64,000 nucleotides of DNA from DASRIA01 sp963816975 (GCA_963816975.1 CAWFMD010000006.1:744001-808000); one strand, 5' to 3'. Counted from the first letter of the stretch, positions 45,776-54,804 are shown. Notes: generated by a model from the letters alone, not told the origin. Numbers and translations are program-made.

Positions 45776-46957
45776 ATGGGCAAGCAGAACGGCTCGGCCA
45801 ACGGCTCCGGCAACGGTGCTCTCGATCACGCAGACGAGGTACGCGTCGCGATCGTCGGCGTCGGTAACTGCGCCTCCTCTTTCGTGCAGGGCGTCGAGTA
45901 CTACAGAAACGCCGCGCGGGACGAGTTCGTACCCGGTCTCATGCATGTGGACCTGGGCGGCTACCACGTCGGTGACGTCGAGTTCACGGCAGCCTTCGAC
46001 ATCGACGCCGACAAGGTCGGCAAGGATCTTTCCGAGGCGATCTGGCGTGGGCAGAACAACACGCTGAAGTTCAGCGACGTGCCGAACCTGGGGGTTGAGG
46101 TCCACCGCGGCATGACGCACGACGGGCTCGGCAAGTACCTGAAGGAGAAGATCCAGAAGGCGCCCGGCGAGACCGCCGACATCGTCAGCATCCTCCGCGA
46201 GACCAAGACCGACGTGCTCGTGTCGTACCTGCCCGTGGGCTCCGAGGAGGCGACCAAGTGGTACGTCGAGCAGGCGCTCGCCGCCGGCTGCGGATTCGTG
46301 AACTGCATCCCGGTGTTCATCGCGCGCGAGGCGTACTGGCAGAAGCGCTTCAAGAACGCCGGCTTGCCGATCATCGGCGACGACATCAAGTCGCAGGTCG
46401 GTGCGACGATCGTGCACCGCACGCTCGCGCGGCTGTTCGGAGAGCGGGGCGTGCGCATGCAGCGCACCAGCCAGCTGAACGTGGGGGGCAACATGGACTT
46501 CTACAACATGCTCGAGCGCGAGCGCCTGGAGTCCAAGAAGATCTCCAAGACCAACGCCGTCACGTCGATCCTCGACCACGAGCTACCGGCCGACGACGTC
46601 TACATCGGCCCCTCGGACTACGTGCCGTGGCTGACGGACCGCAAGTGGGCACACATCAGGATCGAGGGCGAGTCGTTCGGCGGCGTGCCGCTGAACATGG
46701 AGCTGAAGCTCGAGGTGTGGGACTCGCCGAACTCGGCCGGCATCGTGATCGACGCAGTGCGCCTGTGCAAGCTCGCCCTCAACAAGGGCATCGGCGGGGC
46801 GCTGGTGGAGCCGTCCTCCTACCTGATGAAGTCACCGCCGAAGCAGGTGCCCGACCCGGTGGCGCGCGACCTCACGGAGCAGTTCATCGCCGCCAACGCA
46901 CGCGCGACGGTCACGGCGGTCGCTGACCAGCGCAAGCAGGCGAAGGTCAAGAGCTAG
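45776..46957 (+). CDS. ino1: Inositol-3-phosphate synthase
   Basis: 393 residues; converts glucose-6-phosphate to L-myo-inositol-1(3)-phosphate with NAD. VRVAIVGVGNCASSFVQGVEYY is the NAD motif; TDVLVSYLPVGSEEATKWY, NCIPVFIARE, GDDIKSQVGATIVHRTLARLF and LNVGGNMDFYNML are the conserved catalytic blocks of the short prokaryotic/actinobacterial form. A Gly/Asn-rich N-terminal tag precedes the fold. ATG 45776 has AGAGGAGGC upstream; a GC hairpin (about 45738-45757) lies in the gap to the previous gene. Confidence 0.97.
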   Translation: MGKQNGSANGSGNGALDHADEVRVAIVGVGNCASSFVQGVEYYRNAARDEFVPGLMHVDLGGYHVGDVEFTAAFDIDADKVGKDLSEAIWRGQNNTLKFSDVPNLGVEVHRGMTHDGLGKYLKEKIQKAPGETADIVSILRETKTDVLVSYLPVGSEEATKWYVEQALAAGCGFVNCIPVFIAREAYWQKRFKNAGLPIIGDDIKSQVGATIVHRTLARLFGERGVRMQRTSQLNVGGNMDFYNMLERERLESKKISKTNAVTSILDHELPADDVYIGPSDYVPWLTDRKWAHIRIEGESFGGVPLNMELKLEVWDSPNSAGIVIDAVRLCKLALNKGIGGALVEPSSYLMKSPPKQVPDPVARDLTEQFIAANARATVTAVADQRKQAKVKS

Positions 46958-47025
46958 CTGTAGCTCGCGGACAGAGGGTCGCCGTCGGCGGTCGGCCGGT
47001 TGGTGAGCCCCCCGACCGCGGCCCA

Positions 47026-47041
47026 TAACATCTGGCCCATG
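47026..47041 (+). promoter_or_regulatory. Leaderless promoter of the GT-PHP gene
   Basis: TAACAT (47026-47031) lies 7 nt before ATG 47039; no Shine-Dalgarno sequence. Confidence 0.55.
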
Positions 47042-48949
47042 TCCCTCCGAGACGCCCGCCGGCCGGATTGGCCCCTGGCCATCGCGCAGGTGACCCCGTA
47101 TCCGTGGGGCGCGCCCCGCGAGGTGAACGAGTACGTCGAGTCCCTCTCGCATGGGCTCGCGCGTCGCGGTCACAGCGTGCTCGTGATCGCGGCCAGCGGG
47201 TCGCGCGCGCAGGTGCGCGAGTCGCGGCGGCTGATCGGCGCTGCCTCGGCTCGGCCGGATTCGCTGTTCAGCCCGGGGGAGGTGCGGGTGCTCGCGCCCA
47301 TGCAGACGATCGCCGCGCCGGCGCGTCGTGGCGGCCGCGTTTCGCTGCCCCTCGACGCCAGCCGTGCGATCGACATGCTGCTCGAGCGCGCCCCGCTCGA
47401 CATCGTCCACGTGCACGAGCCCTTCGCACCGAGCGCGTCGGCGGCCGCCCTGCGCCACTCGCGTGCGCTCAACGTGGGCAGCTTCCACTCACCCACCGAG
47501 CGGGTGCTCTCGACACAGGTCGCGCGTCGCTTCATCGAGCTGTTCTTCGGCCGCCTCGATGCGCGCCTCGCGACGTTCGACGTGACGCGCGGCCTGATCT
47601 CGGGCTTCTTCCCGGGTGACTACGACGTCGTCCCACCCGGCGTGGACCTCGCCCGGTTCCGTCCCGGGGCGCGGGAACGCGGGCGCGTGCACATCGCGTT
47701 CGTGGCGACCGAGGAACGGGCCGCGCTGCGCCTCTTCCTGCGCGCCCTGCGGCGCGTGCCCCTCGAGCGCCCGTGGCGCGCGACGGTCTGGTCGCCGCGG
47801 CCCGCGGACGCGCCGGCGCGACTCGCGGGCGCGCTCCGCGACCGCGTGCGGCTGTCGGGACCGCAGCAGGAGTCGCTCGAGTCGCTGCTGGGGGGCGCCG
47901 ACGTGCTGTGTGCGACGTCCGCAGGGGTCGCCCCGGCGGCGATGCTGATCCAGAAGGCGGTGGCCGCCGGAGCGGTCCCGCTCGCGTCGCGCATCCCCGT
48001 GTACGAGGAGATGCTCGGGGACGGCGACCGCGGCCTGCTGTTCGAGGTCGGCGATGCGGAGGTGCTGAGCGAGCAGCTGGTGCGGCTCGTGTCCGACCAG
48101 CCCCTGCGCGAGAACCTGCGTCGCCGCTGCGAGCAGCACCGCTCACAGCTCGGCTGGGAGGGTGTGCTCGACATCGTCGAGCACGTCTACCGCCGTGTGA
48201 CCGCCCGCCGGCATCCGGCTGAGGGCAAGGTGATGGTGCGCAAGCGCCTTGCGAGCCGCGACTTCATCTTCTGCGACCTGCACATGCACACCGACCACTC
48301 GCCGGACTGCGCGACGCCGGTCGACGTGCTGCTCGACACGGCCAAGCGCCGCGGTCTCGGCGCGATCGCGATCACCGACCACAACGAGATCTCCGGCGCG
48401 CACGAGGCGCGCGCCCGCGCGAACGGGATCAAGGTGATCGTGTCGGAGGAGGTCAAGACTGCGCACGAGGGCGAGGTGATCGGCCTCTTCATCGAGGAGA
48501 AGATCCCGCGCGGCATGTCGATGAAGGAGACGATCGATGCGATCCATGCGCAGGGCGGGCTCGCGTACGTGCCCCACCCATTCGACCGTCTCCACGCGAT
48601 ACCCGACTACGAGCACCTGCTGAAGGTCGTGGAGGACATCGACATCCTCGAGGTCTTCAATGCGCGGATCATCGCGCGCGGCTTCAACGAGGAGGCGCAG
48701 CGCTTCGCCGCCAAGTACCGGGTGGTGGCCGGCGCCGGCTCGGACAGCCACGTCGCGCAGGGCCTCGGCACCGTGAAGATCCGGATGCGCGACTTCGACG
48801 GGGCGGAGGAGTTTCTCGAGAGCCTGCGCGACGCCGACATCCTGCACAAGCGCAAGAGCCTGATCTATCTCCAGAGCCTGAAGTTCATCCAGACGCAGGT
48901 CGGACGATCGGGTAGACGTAAGAACGCGCGTCCTGCCGCCCGCAAGTGA
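47039..48949 (+). CDS. Fusion of a GT4-like glycosyltransferase domain and a PHP phosphoesterase domain
   Basis: 636 residues. Residues 1-~390 have a GT-B fold: PYPWGAPREVNEYVESLSHGLARRGHSVLVIA, DIVHVHEPF, VVPPGVDLARFRPG and IQKAVAAGAVPLASRIPVYEE. The GT4 EX7E catalytic pair is missing (SAGVAPAAMLIQKA in its place), so transferase activity is doubtful. Residues ~410-620 are a complete PHP domain: FCDLHMHTDHS, ITDHNEISG, VPHPFDR and AGSDSHVA, the metal ligands of a phosphoesterase. It may act on a sugar or inositol phosphate given the ino1 neighbour. I know of no characterised protein with this exact layout. Confidence 0.86.
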   Translation: MSLRDARRPDWPLAIAQVTPYPWGAPREVNEYVESLSHGLARRGHSVLVIAASGSRAQVRESRRLIGAASARPDSLFSPGEVRVLAPMQTIAAPARRGGRVSLPLDASRAIDMLLERAPLDIVHVHEPFAPSASAAALRHSRALNVGSFHSPTERVLSTQVARRFIELFFGRLDARLATFDVTRGLISGFFPGDYDVVPPGVDLARFRPGARERGRVHIAFVATEERAALRLFLRALRRVPLERPWRATVWSPRPADAPARLAGALRDRVRLSGPQQESLESLLGGADVLCATSAGVAPAAMLIQKAVAAGAVPLASRIPVYEEMLGDGDRGLLFEVGDAEVLSEQLVRLVSDQPLRENLRRRCEQHRSQLGWEGVLDIVEHVYRRVTARRHPAEGKVMVRKRLASRDFIFCDLHMHTDHSPDCATPVDVLLDTAKRRGLGAIAITDHNEISGAHEARARANGIKVIVSEEVKTAHEGEVIGLFIEEKIPRGMSMKETIDAIHAQGGLAYVPHPFDRLHAIPDYEHLLKVVEDIDILEVFNARIIARGFNEEAQRFAAKYRVVAGAGSDSHVAQGLGTVKIRMRDFDGAEEFLESLRDADILHKRKSLIYLQSLKFIQTQVGRSGRRKNARPAARK

Positions 48950-48980
48950 CTGAACGAAAGCGCCCATAAGGCAACGTCTG

Positions 48981-49634
48981 ATGCAGGCAAAAGGACACGG
49001 TTCGGACCCGTCTAACTTCCCGGGCCAGATGCCGGCAACCGACGACGAGATCCGGGAGAAGTACCTCGAGCGCGCGATCCGCGAGCTGAACCGGCTGACA
49101 CACGACCTGCAGGAGTGCGAGTTGTGTCCCCGCGGCGGGCTGATGCCGGTGCTGGGCTCGGGTCACCCGCAGGGCGATGTCTTTCTCCTGAAGCACTCGC
49201 CGGCGGCGGCGGAGGTGGAGGAGGGAGTTGCCTTCTACGGTCGCGCCGGCAGCGCGCTGATGAAGAGCTTCAAGCGGCTCGGCATCGACCCGCTGACGGT
49301 CTACGGGACGCTGTGCGTGAAGTGCCCGGTCGGCGATCCCGACCACGCCGCGGAGGAGTGCGTGGCCCGCCTCGTCGAGGAGATCGCGGTCGTGCAGCCG
49401 CGCATCATCGTCGTGATGGGCGAACGCGCGCTCGCGACGCTGAACGACCTGGCGCTGCCGCTCGCGCGCCGGATCGAGCCGCGACTCGGGCAGGTGCAGC
49501 GGCTGACTCCGACGATCGACGCGCTGTACGTGCCGGACATCGACGGCGCGCTCGACGCGGAGCGCGCGAAGCAGGAGTTCTGGCGAGCCTTCCGCCCGCT
49601 CGGCGACTGGTACGCGGACATGCCTCCCTATTAG
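48981..49634 (+). CDS. Uracil-DNA glycosylase superfamily protein, divergent
   Basis: 217 residues. CELCPRGGLMPVLGSGHPQGDVFLL and FYGRAGSALMKSFKRLGIDPLTVYGTLCVKCPVGDPDHAAEECVARL fit the family 4/5 UDG layout with four cysteines for a [4Fe-4S] cluster (CxxC and CxxC...C). However the catalytic GEAPG motif is replaced by LLKHSPAAAE, so base-excision activity is uncertain. The N-terminus is extended and charged. Located 31 bp after the GT-PHP gene; AAGG about 10 nt upstream is a weak ribosome binding site. Confidence 0.78.
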   Translation: MQAKGHGSDPSNFPGQMPATDDEIREKYLERAIRELNRLTHDLQECELCPRGGLMPVLGSGHPQGDVFLLKHSPAAAEVEEGVAFYGRAGSALMKSFKRLGIDPLTVYGTLCVKCPVGDPDHAAEECVARLVEEIAVVQPRIIVVMGERALATLNDLALPLARRIEPRLGQVQRLTPTIDALYVPDIDGALDAERAKQEFWRAFRPLGDWYADMPPY

Positions 49635-49696
49635 CGGCGATACTGGATCGCCTCCGCGAAGCTCTGCCAGTCCAAGGCTGACGCGCTCCCCCGCGG

Positions 49697-50752
49697 TCAG
49701 CCCGCGAGCCACCTGACCGGCGGGCCGTGGAACGTCGCGCGGGCGAGCACGCGCGACTCGCCGGCGGGCCACGCGGTGAGGCGCACGTCGGTCTGCTCGG
49801 AGCCGGCCTCCATGCTGATCCAGGCCAGCGGCGCGGCGTGTGTCGCGCGCGCCCCCGCCTCGCAGATCGTGCGCTTCAGGTCGGCGATGCCCTGCTCGCC
49901 GAGGTAGGGCAGCACGACGGAGTGGAACACGACCGTCGCGACACCGGCATCTGGCTGCGCGAGCACTTGCTGCAACCAGTCGACGGCGGCGGCCCGCTCG
50001 ACAGCGACGGGGAGCGCGGCGGCCACCTCGAACGCGCCGCGCAGCTGGGCCACCCGCTGCCCCTGGTCGGGCCAGACATACGAGAGCAGCGTGAGCCGGT
50101 CGTCCGGATCGGCCGCGTCCAGCGGATCGGGGTCGCACCCGCAGCGCTCCGCGATCTGGGCCTGCACGTGCAGCGGCGGGGTGCCCGCGGCGAAAGCGGG
50201 GTCGAACCGCACCGGCGAGCCCGGGTCTCCCCAAGATCCGCCGGGCGCGGCATAGAAGAAGCGATCCCAGCGCAGGTTCAGGCCCGCGCTGGCTCCCACC
50301 TCGAGCAGGCGCAGTGGCAGCCGGGTCCGGCGCGCGACCTCGAGGAAGCCGCCCATCAGTGCCGCCGAGCGGCCGGGCTCGTTGGTCTGCACCGGATGCG
50401 CGACCCGCTGCGTCAGGTCATCCTTACGCCGTGCGACCAGCTCGCTGAAGGCCGCCACCACCCCGACGCCCACAGCGCCGCCGGCCGACGGGTAGAACGC
50501 CGCCAGCTCCGGGGCCTGCCCCTCGAGCACGAGCCGATGCACCGCGCCCATCAGCCGCAGGGCCTGGGCGCCCGGCAACCGGCTGTCCGGGTTGCTGTCG
50601 TCACCGGCGAGCACCTCCCACACCGGGCCGCCGCGCTCGATGTCGGCCGCGGCCTGGCCGAGCAGCTCCTCGTACAGCGGTGAGCCGAGCTTTCCGCACC
50701 AGCCCGCCTGCCAGCGGAAGCGCTCCGCGACACTCGCCCGCGTTGGTTTCAT
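49697..50752 (-). CDS. DUF2332-family protein
   Basis: 351 residues. RFRWQAGWCGKLGSPLYEELL at the start, GRSAALMGGFLEVARRTRLPLRLLEVGASAGLNLRWDRF in the middle and VFHSVVLPYLGEQ near the end are typical of DUF2332, a Rossmann methyltransferase-like family of unknown substrate (LEVGASAG resembles motif I). ATG 50752 is fixed by a TAGCAT hexamer 8 nt upstream; residues further upstream do not belong to the family. Confidence 0.85.
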   Translation of the reverse strand: MKPTRASVAERFRWQAGWCGKLGSPLYEELLGQAAADIERGGPVWEVLAGDDSNPDSRLPGAQALRLMGAVHRLVLEGQAPELAAFYPSAGGAVGVGVVAAFSELVARRKDDLTQRVAHPVQTNEPGRSAALMGGFLEVARRTRLPLRLLEVGASAGLNLRWDRFFYAAPGGSWGDPGSPVRFDPAFAAGTPPLHVQAQIAERCGCDPDPLDAADPDDRLTLLSYVWPDQGQRVAQLRGAFEVAAALPVAVERAAAVDWLQQVLAQPDAGVATVVFHSVVLPYLGEQGIADLKRTICEAGARATHAAPLAWISMEAGSEQTDVRLTAWPAGESRVLARATFHGPPVRWLAG

Positions 50753-50800
50753 CCAGGCTGATGCTAATCGTCGTCCCGCGCAGTAAAGTGACCGGCAGTG
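50750..50800. promoter_or_regulatory. Back-to-back leaderless promoters (DUF2332 / zinc ribbon)
   Basis: Minus strand: TAGCAT (50766-50761), 8 nt before ATG 50752. Plus strand: TAAAGT (50784-50789), 8 nt before GTG 50798. Start codons 45 bp apart. Confidence 0.55.
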
Positions 50801-50977
50801 GACCTCGAGGAGAACGTCGGAGTAGACGCTGCCGTAAAGGAGCACTGTGAGTCGTGCGGGGCGCGACTCACGGCTGACGAGATCAAGACGGCGCTCGAGG
50901 GCGCCAGCGACTCGTTCCTGTGCGCTCGCTGTGCGGCCGAGCAGGTCCCCGTCGCGGACGAGCCCGAACAGCTCTAG
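50798..50977 (+). CDS. Small zinc-ribbon protein
   Basis: A 59-residue protein, too short for most gene finders. It has an acidic N-terminus, CESCGARLTADEI, a helix, LCARCAAEQ, and an acidic end. The two CxxC pairs about 27 residues apart form a zinc ribbon/knuckle. Third codon positions are G/C-rich as in its neighbours and the GTG is correctly placed behind a -10 hexamer, both supporting a real gene. Function unknown; similar small ribbons act as protein-interaction modules. Confidence 0.65.
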   Translation: MDLEENVGVDAAVKEHCESCGARLTADEIKTALEGASDSFLCARCAAEQVPVADEPEQL

Positions 50978-51019
50978 CGGCGGCGCAAGACTTGCTCCAC
51001 CGGCGCGCGCCGCGCGCCG

Positions 51020-51814
51020 TCAGGGCGCGGCGGCCGCGGCGACCGCGGCGAGCGAGTCCGCGTCCGCGTGCGCGAGCGCGCGCACGACGACGTGGTCGAT
51101 TGCGTCGTAGTCGGCCAGCCGTGGCGCCACCTCGTCGGGTTCGCGGGCCGCGACGCCGACCGTTCCCAGCGGCGCGCCCAGCGCCTCGAAGTGGCGGATG
51201 TAGCCCTGGTGCAGGCCGCGGTAGAAGGACTCCTCCTTTTGCAGCCGCTGCTCCGCGTCGTCGCCCACGGCGACGCGCACGTAGCCGAACACCGGCGGCG
51301 GCTCTGCGCGGCCGGCGGCCGCGGCCCCCTCGTGCACCTGCTCCCGCGCCCAGGCTGCCTTGCCCGGCGTCATCCAGTTGAGGAACGCGCCGTCGGCCTC
51401 GGCTCCCGCCAGCGCGCACATCTTCGGCCCCATCGCGGCGACCACGATGCGCGTCTCGGGCGGGAGTGCCGCGCGCAGGGCAACGATCCCTTCGCGCACG
51501 ACCCCCAGCGGGCGCTTGGTGAACCCCGCGCCGATGCCCAGCCACAGCCGATCCGGCGGGAGTCCGACCTGGGACAGGTTCGCGGCCACGTCCGGCGGCG
51601 CATGCCGGTCGAGCGCCATGACCGCCACACCGACGTCCGGCCGGGACGCCGACTGGGCGAACACCGCGATCGTCTCGAGGCCGCCGGCCGCCGGGTGGTC
51701 GTTGGACCACAGCGACGCATAGCCGAGCGACTCGCAGCGCCGCGCCACCTCGCGGCCGACGTCGGGGTCGAGCCCAGCCGCAATCCCGAAACCCCGCGGG
51801 CGGCCGTCAGCCAC
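51020..51814 (-). CDS. LLM-class flavin-dependent oxidoreductase
   Basis: 264 residues; bacterial luciferase-like TIM barrel. FGIAAGLDPDVGREVARRCESLGYASLWSNDHP, LWLGIGAGFTKRPLGVV and GPKMCALAGAEADGAFLNWMTP are typical of F420- or FMN-dependent members. Which cofactor is used cannot be told. GTG 51814 overlaps the end of the RNA methyltransferase gene by 8 bp. Confidence 0.86.
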   Translation of the reverse strand: MADGRPRGFGIAAGLDPDVGREVARRCESLGYASLWSNDHPAAGGLETIAVFAQSASRPDVGVAVMALDRHAPPDVAANLSQVGLPPDRLWLGIGAGFTKRPLGVVREGIVALRAALPPETRIVVAAMGPKMCALAGAEADGAFLNWMTPGKAAWAREQVHEGAAAAGRAEPPPVFGYVRVAVGDDAEQRLQKEESFYRGLHQGYIRHFEALGAPLGTVGVAAREPDEVAPRLADYDAIDHVVVRALAHADADSLAAVAAAAAP

Positions 51815-53258
51815 CGGTGTCGTCTCGCTCGATCAGGGCAACGCACTCGATGTGAGGGGTGTGAGGGAACATGTCCACGGCGCGCACCTTAACGAGGCGA
51901 TATCCGTCCGCGGCCATCTGCGCGGCGTTCGGGGCGAGGGTGGTCGGGTTGCACGAGACGTAGACCACCCGGCGCGGCCGCACCTCGAGCAGGCGGCGCA
52001 CCATCTTCGTCGAGAGCCCCGCGCGCGGCGGGTCGACCACCACCACATCCGGGCGCGGCGCGCGCTCGGCCAACGGCCGCACCGAGTCGCGTACGTCGCC
52101 CGCGAAGAAGTGCGCATTCTCGATCTCGTTGAGCTGCGCGTTGCGGATCGCATCCGCGGCCGCCTCCTCGGAGATCTCGACCGCCCACACCTCGCCCGCG
52201 CGCAGCGCCAGCGTCAGGCTGAGCGTGCCGATGCCGCAGAACAGGTCGTATACGCGCTCGGTCCCGGCCAGGCCGGCCCACTCCGTGGCGAGGCCGTAGA
52301 GGCGCTCGGCCATCTGGGTGTTGGTCTGGAAGAACGCCTCGGGCGAGATGCTGAACTCCAGGTCGCCCAGCGTCTCGCGGAAGCGCTCCTCGCCGGTCAC
52401 CACCTCGGTGGTCCCGCCGTGGGTGCTGCCCGCCGGTCCATCGATGCGCGTCCACAGAAAGCCGGCGCCCGGGAAACGGGTGCGCAGCGCCTCGGCGAGC
52501 GCGTCCACATCGAAGTCGCCCGGGGAGGTGACCAGCCGCACCTGCAGGTCGCCCGTGTTGCGTCCCTCGCGCACCACGAGGTTTCGCAGCAGGCCCTCCT
52601 GCGTGCGCCTGTCGTAGGCGCCGGCGCCCTGCTCCGCACACCAGTCGCGCACGAAGTTGCGGACGGCGTTGTTGCGCTCCGAGGCGAGCAGGCAGTCGCG
52701 TGCGTCGTTGATCCGGTCCCAGCGCCCCCGCGCGTGGAAGCCGAGCACGGGCCCGGTCCGTGCCGCTGCCGACCCGGCCGCCGGCGTGTCGCCAGAGGGT
52801 CCAAACGTGTACTCCATCTTGTTGCGATAGCGCCAAGGGTCCGCGGCGGGCACGATCGACTCCATCGCAAAGCCCTCGAGGCCCCCGATCCGTGTCAGTG
52901 CGTCCGCGACCAGTTCCTGCTTGTACCGGAGCTGGGCCTCGTAGCGCAGCGGCTGCCACGGGGAGCCCGGGCACTCGCCGGCCTCGTGATCGCAGCGGAT
53001 CGGGACCCGGTCGGGACTCGGCGCGAGGATCTCGATCGCGCGCGCGTTGGCGTAGTCGCGCTTCGCACGGGTCACCTCGGCGCGCACGCGTTCGCCGGGG
53101 AAGCCGCCCTCCACGAACAGCACGTAGCGATCCCTGCGTGCAACACCCGCGCCTCCGTGTGCCAGCCGCTCGATGGTCAACTCCAGCTGTTCGCCGCGCC
53201 GCGGGCGCTCGGCCCGCTTGCTGATTGCGTCGGGAGGGGATCCTGTCGAGGGGACCAT
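51807..53258 (-). CDS. 23S rRNA (uracil-C5)-methyltransferase, RumA/RlmD type
   Basis: 483 residues. An N-terminal TRAM RNA-binding domain (LELTIERLAHGGAGVARRDRYVLFVEGGFPGERV) is followed by a methyltransferase domain with SAM motif YDLFCGIGTLSLTLA, VVVDPPRAGLS and the catalytic Cys in VYVSCNPTTLA. The Fe-S cysteine set of RlmD is incomplete (CDHEAGECPGSPW lacks the CGGC pair). It methylates uracil-C5 in rRNA or tRNA. ATG 53258 is taken; it is divergent from the peptidase gene by 14 bp. Confidence 0.92.
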   Translation of the reverse strand: MVPSTGSPPDAISKRAERPRRGEQLELTIERLAHGGAGVARRDRYVLFVEGGFPGERVRAEVTRAKRDYANARAIEILAPSPDRVPIRCDHEAGECPGSPWQPLRYEAQLRYKQELVADALTRIGGLEGFAMESIVPAADPWRYRNKMEYTFGPSGDTPAAGSAAARTGPVLGFHARGRWDRINDARDCLLASERNNAVRNFVRDWCAEQGAGAYDRRTQEGLLRNLVVREGRNTGDLQVRLVTSPGDFDVDALAEALRTRFPGAGFLWTRIDGPAGSTHGGTTEVVTGEERFRETLGDLEFSISPEAFFQTNTQMAERLYGLATEWAGLAGTERVYDLFCGIGTLSLTLALRAGEVWAVEISEEAAADAIRNAQLNEIENAHFFAGDVRDSVRPLAERAPRPDVVVVDPPRAGLSTKMVRRLLEVRPRRVVYVSCNPTTLAPNAAQMAADGYRLVKVRAVDMFPHTPHIECVALIERDDTGG

Positions 53259-53272
53259 GCACGTATCCTGGC

Positions 53273-54781
53273 ATGCCCGTGGCGCTCGACCTCGACAGTT
53301 ACGCCCGCGACTGCGAGCGGTTCGTCAGCGAGATGGACCGCGAGTACTACCTGCACTTCGCCGGGCACAAGGAAGAATTCGGAATCGAGCAGATCTACGA
53401 TCAGCATTCCGCGCTGTTCGAGCGAGACGTCGTGGAGGGCCTGCGCGAGCGTTTTGCCTCCGGCCCGCGGGACGAGGCCCGCCGGGTCCGCTACCTGCTC
53501 GAGCTCGCGGTGGGCGGCCTGCTGGGACGCGCGACGAAGCGGGAGGAGGCGGAGCTGGCGGAGCGCGAAGCGGCGCTCGAGCTGGATGTCAACGGCGACC
53601 GCCTGCCGTACCGCCAGAGTGCGGTCGACCAAGCAAACGAACCGGACGCAGAGCGCCGCGCAGCGATCGAGGCCGCGCGGCTGGAGGTGCTCGAGAGCGA
53701 GCTGAATCCCCTGCACCTGAGCGCGCTCGAGCGCGCTCATCAGCTGGCCCGCGAGCTGGGCTGGGCCAGCTACCGCGAGATGTACGGCGACCTCAAGCAG
53801 ATCGACCTGCCCGCGCTCGAGCGCCAGACCAGCGCGTTCATCGACGCGACGGCGGACGGCTACGCGTCCACCCTCGAGCCGCACGTGCGCCGGCAGGTCG
53901 GTCTCGGGCTCGGCGAGCTGCGCCGGTCAGACCTGCCGTACTTCTTCCGCGCACGGGGCTTCGACGACCTGTTTCCGGCAGGGCGGCTGATCGAGGCCCT
54001 GGACCGCACTCTCGCCGGGATGGGAATCGCGCTGGGCGAGCAGCGCAACGTGCGCCTCGACACCGAGCAGCGCCCGCTCAAGAGCCCGCGCGCATTCTGC
54101 GCCCCGGTGCACGTGCCGCAGGAGGTCTACCTCGTGATCCCCAGGCACGGGGGCCGCGACGACTACGCGGCGCTGTTCCACGAGGCCGGGCACACCGAGC
54201 ACTACGCGCACGTGGACGCTTCGCTGCCGTTCGAGTATCGCCACCTCGGGGACAACTCGGTCACCGAGGGCTTCGCTTTCCTGCTGGAGCACCTGACCGA
54301 GGATCCCGCGTGGCTGGCGGCGACGCTCGGCGTGACGGACTCCGCGGAGTACGTGGGCTACACACGCGCGAGCAAGCTCGTTTTCCTGCGGCGCTACGCC
54401 GCGAAGCTGACCTACGAGCTCCAGCTGCACGGCGGCGAGCGGCCGCTCGCCGAGATGCCGGACACCTACGCGGGTCTGCTGGGGGGTGCACTGGCGGTGG
54501 CCTGGCCTGCCCGGACCTGGCTGTCGGACGTCGACCCGGGGTTCTACGCGGCAAACTACCTGCGCGCGTGGGCGTTCGAGACCAGGCTGCGCAACCTGCT
54601 GCGTGAGCGGTTCGGGCCCGAGTGGTTCGCGGAGCCGGCGGCGGGAGGTCTACTGCGCGAGATCTGGAGCCAGGGCCAGCGCCTCGACGCCGACGAGCTG
54701 CTCGCGCAGGTCACCGGAGAGCGGATCGACTTCGCGGTGATGCTTGAGGAAGTTTCCGAGGAAGATTCCGACCTTTCGTAA
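53273..54781 (+). CDS. M3-like metallopeptidase
   Basis: 502 residues. LFHEAGHTEHYAHVD provides the HExxH zinc motif and SVTEGFAFLLEHL the downstream Glu ligand, as in the gluzincin/M3 (oligopeptidase F-like) family. The protein is almost entirely helical and has no signal peptide, so it is a cytoplasmic peptidase. ATG 53273 is used; a TATCCT hexamer (53264-53269) suggests that GTG 53279 may be the true leaderless start. Confidence 0.82.
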   Translation: MPVALDLDSYARDCERFVSEMDREYYLHFAGHKEEFGIEQIYDQHSALFERDVVEGLRERFASGPRDEARRVRYLLELAVGGLLGRATKREEAELAEREAALELDVNGDRLPYRQSAVDQANEPDAERRAAIEAARLEVLESELNPLHLSALERAHQLARELGWASYREMYGDLKQIDLPALERQTSAFIDATADGYASTLEPHVRRQVGLGLGELRRSDLPYFFRARGFDDLFPAGRLIEALDRTLAGMGIALGEQRNVRLDTEQRPLKSPRAFCAPVHVPQEVYLVIPRHGGRDDYAALFHEAGHTEHYAHVDASLPFEYRHLGDNSVTEGFAFLLEHLTEDPAWLAATLGVTDSAEYVGYTRASKLVFLRRYAAKLTYELQLHGGERPLAEMPDTYAGLLGGALAVAWPARTWLSDVDPGFYAANYLRAWAFETRLRNLLRERFGPEWFAEPAAGGLLREIWSQGQRLDADELLAQVTGERIDFAVMLEEVSEEDSDLS

Positions 54782-54793
54782 GCGAAAAGTCGG
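54768..54793. terminator. Bidirectional terminator between convergent genes
   Basis: CCGACCTTTCG (54768-54778) pairs with CGAAAAGTCGG (54783-54793) with one mismatch. The loop TAAG contains the stop codon of the peptidase gene. It lies 12 bp before the stop of the convergent gene. Confidence 0.5.
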
Positions 54794-54804
54794 GCGGCGG
54801 GGAG

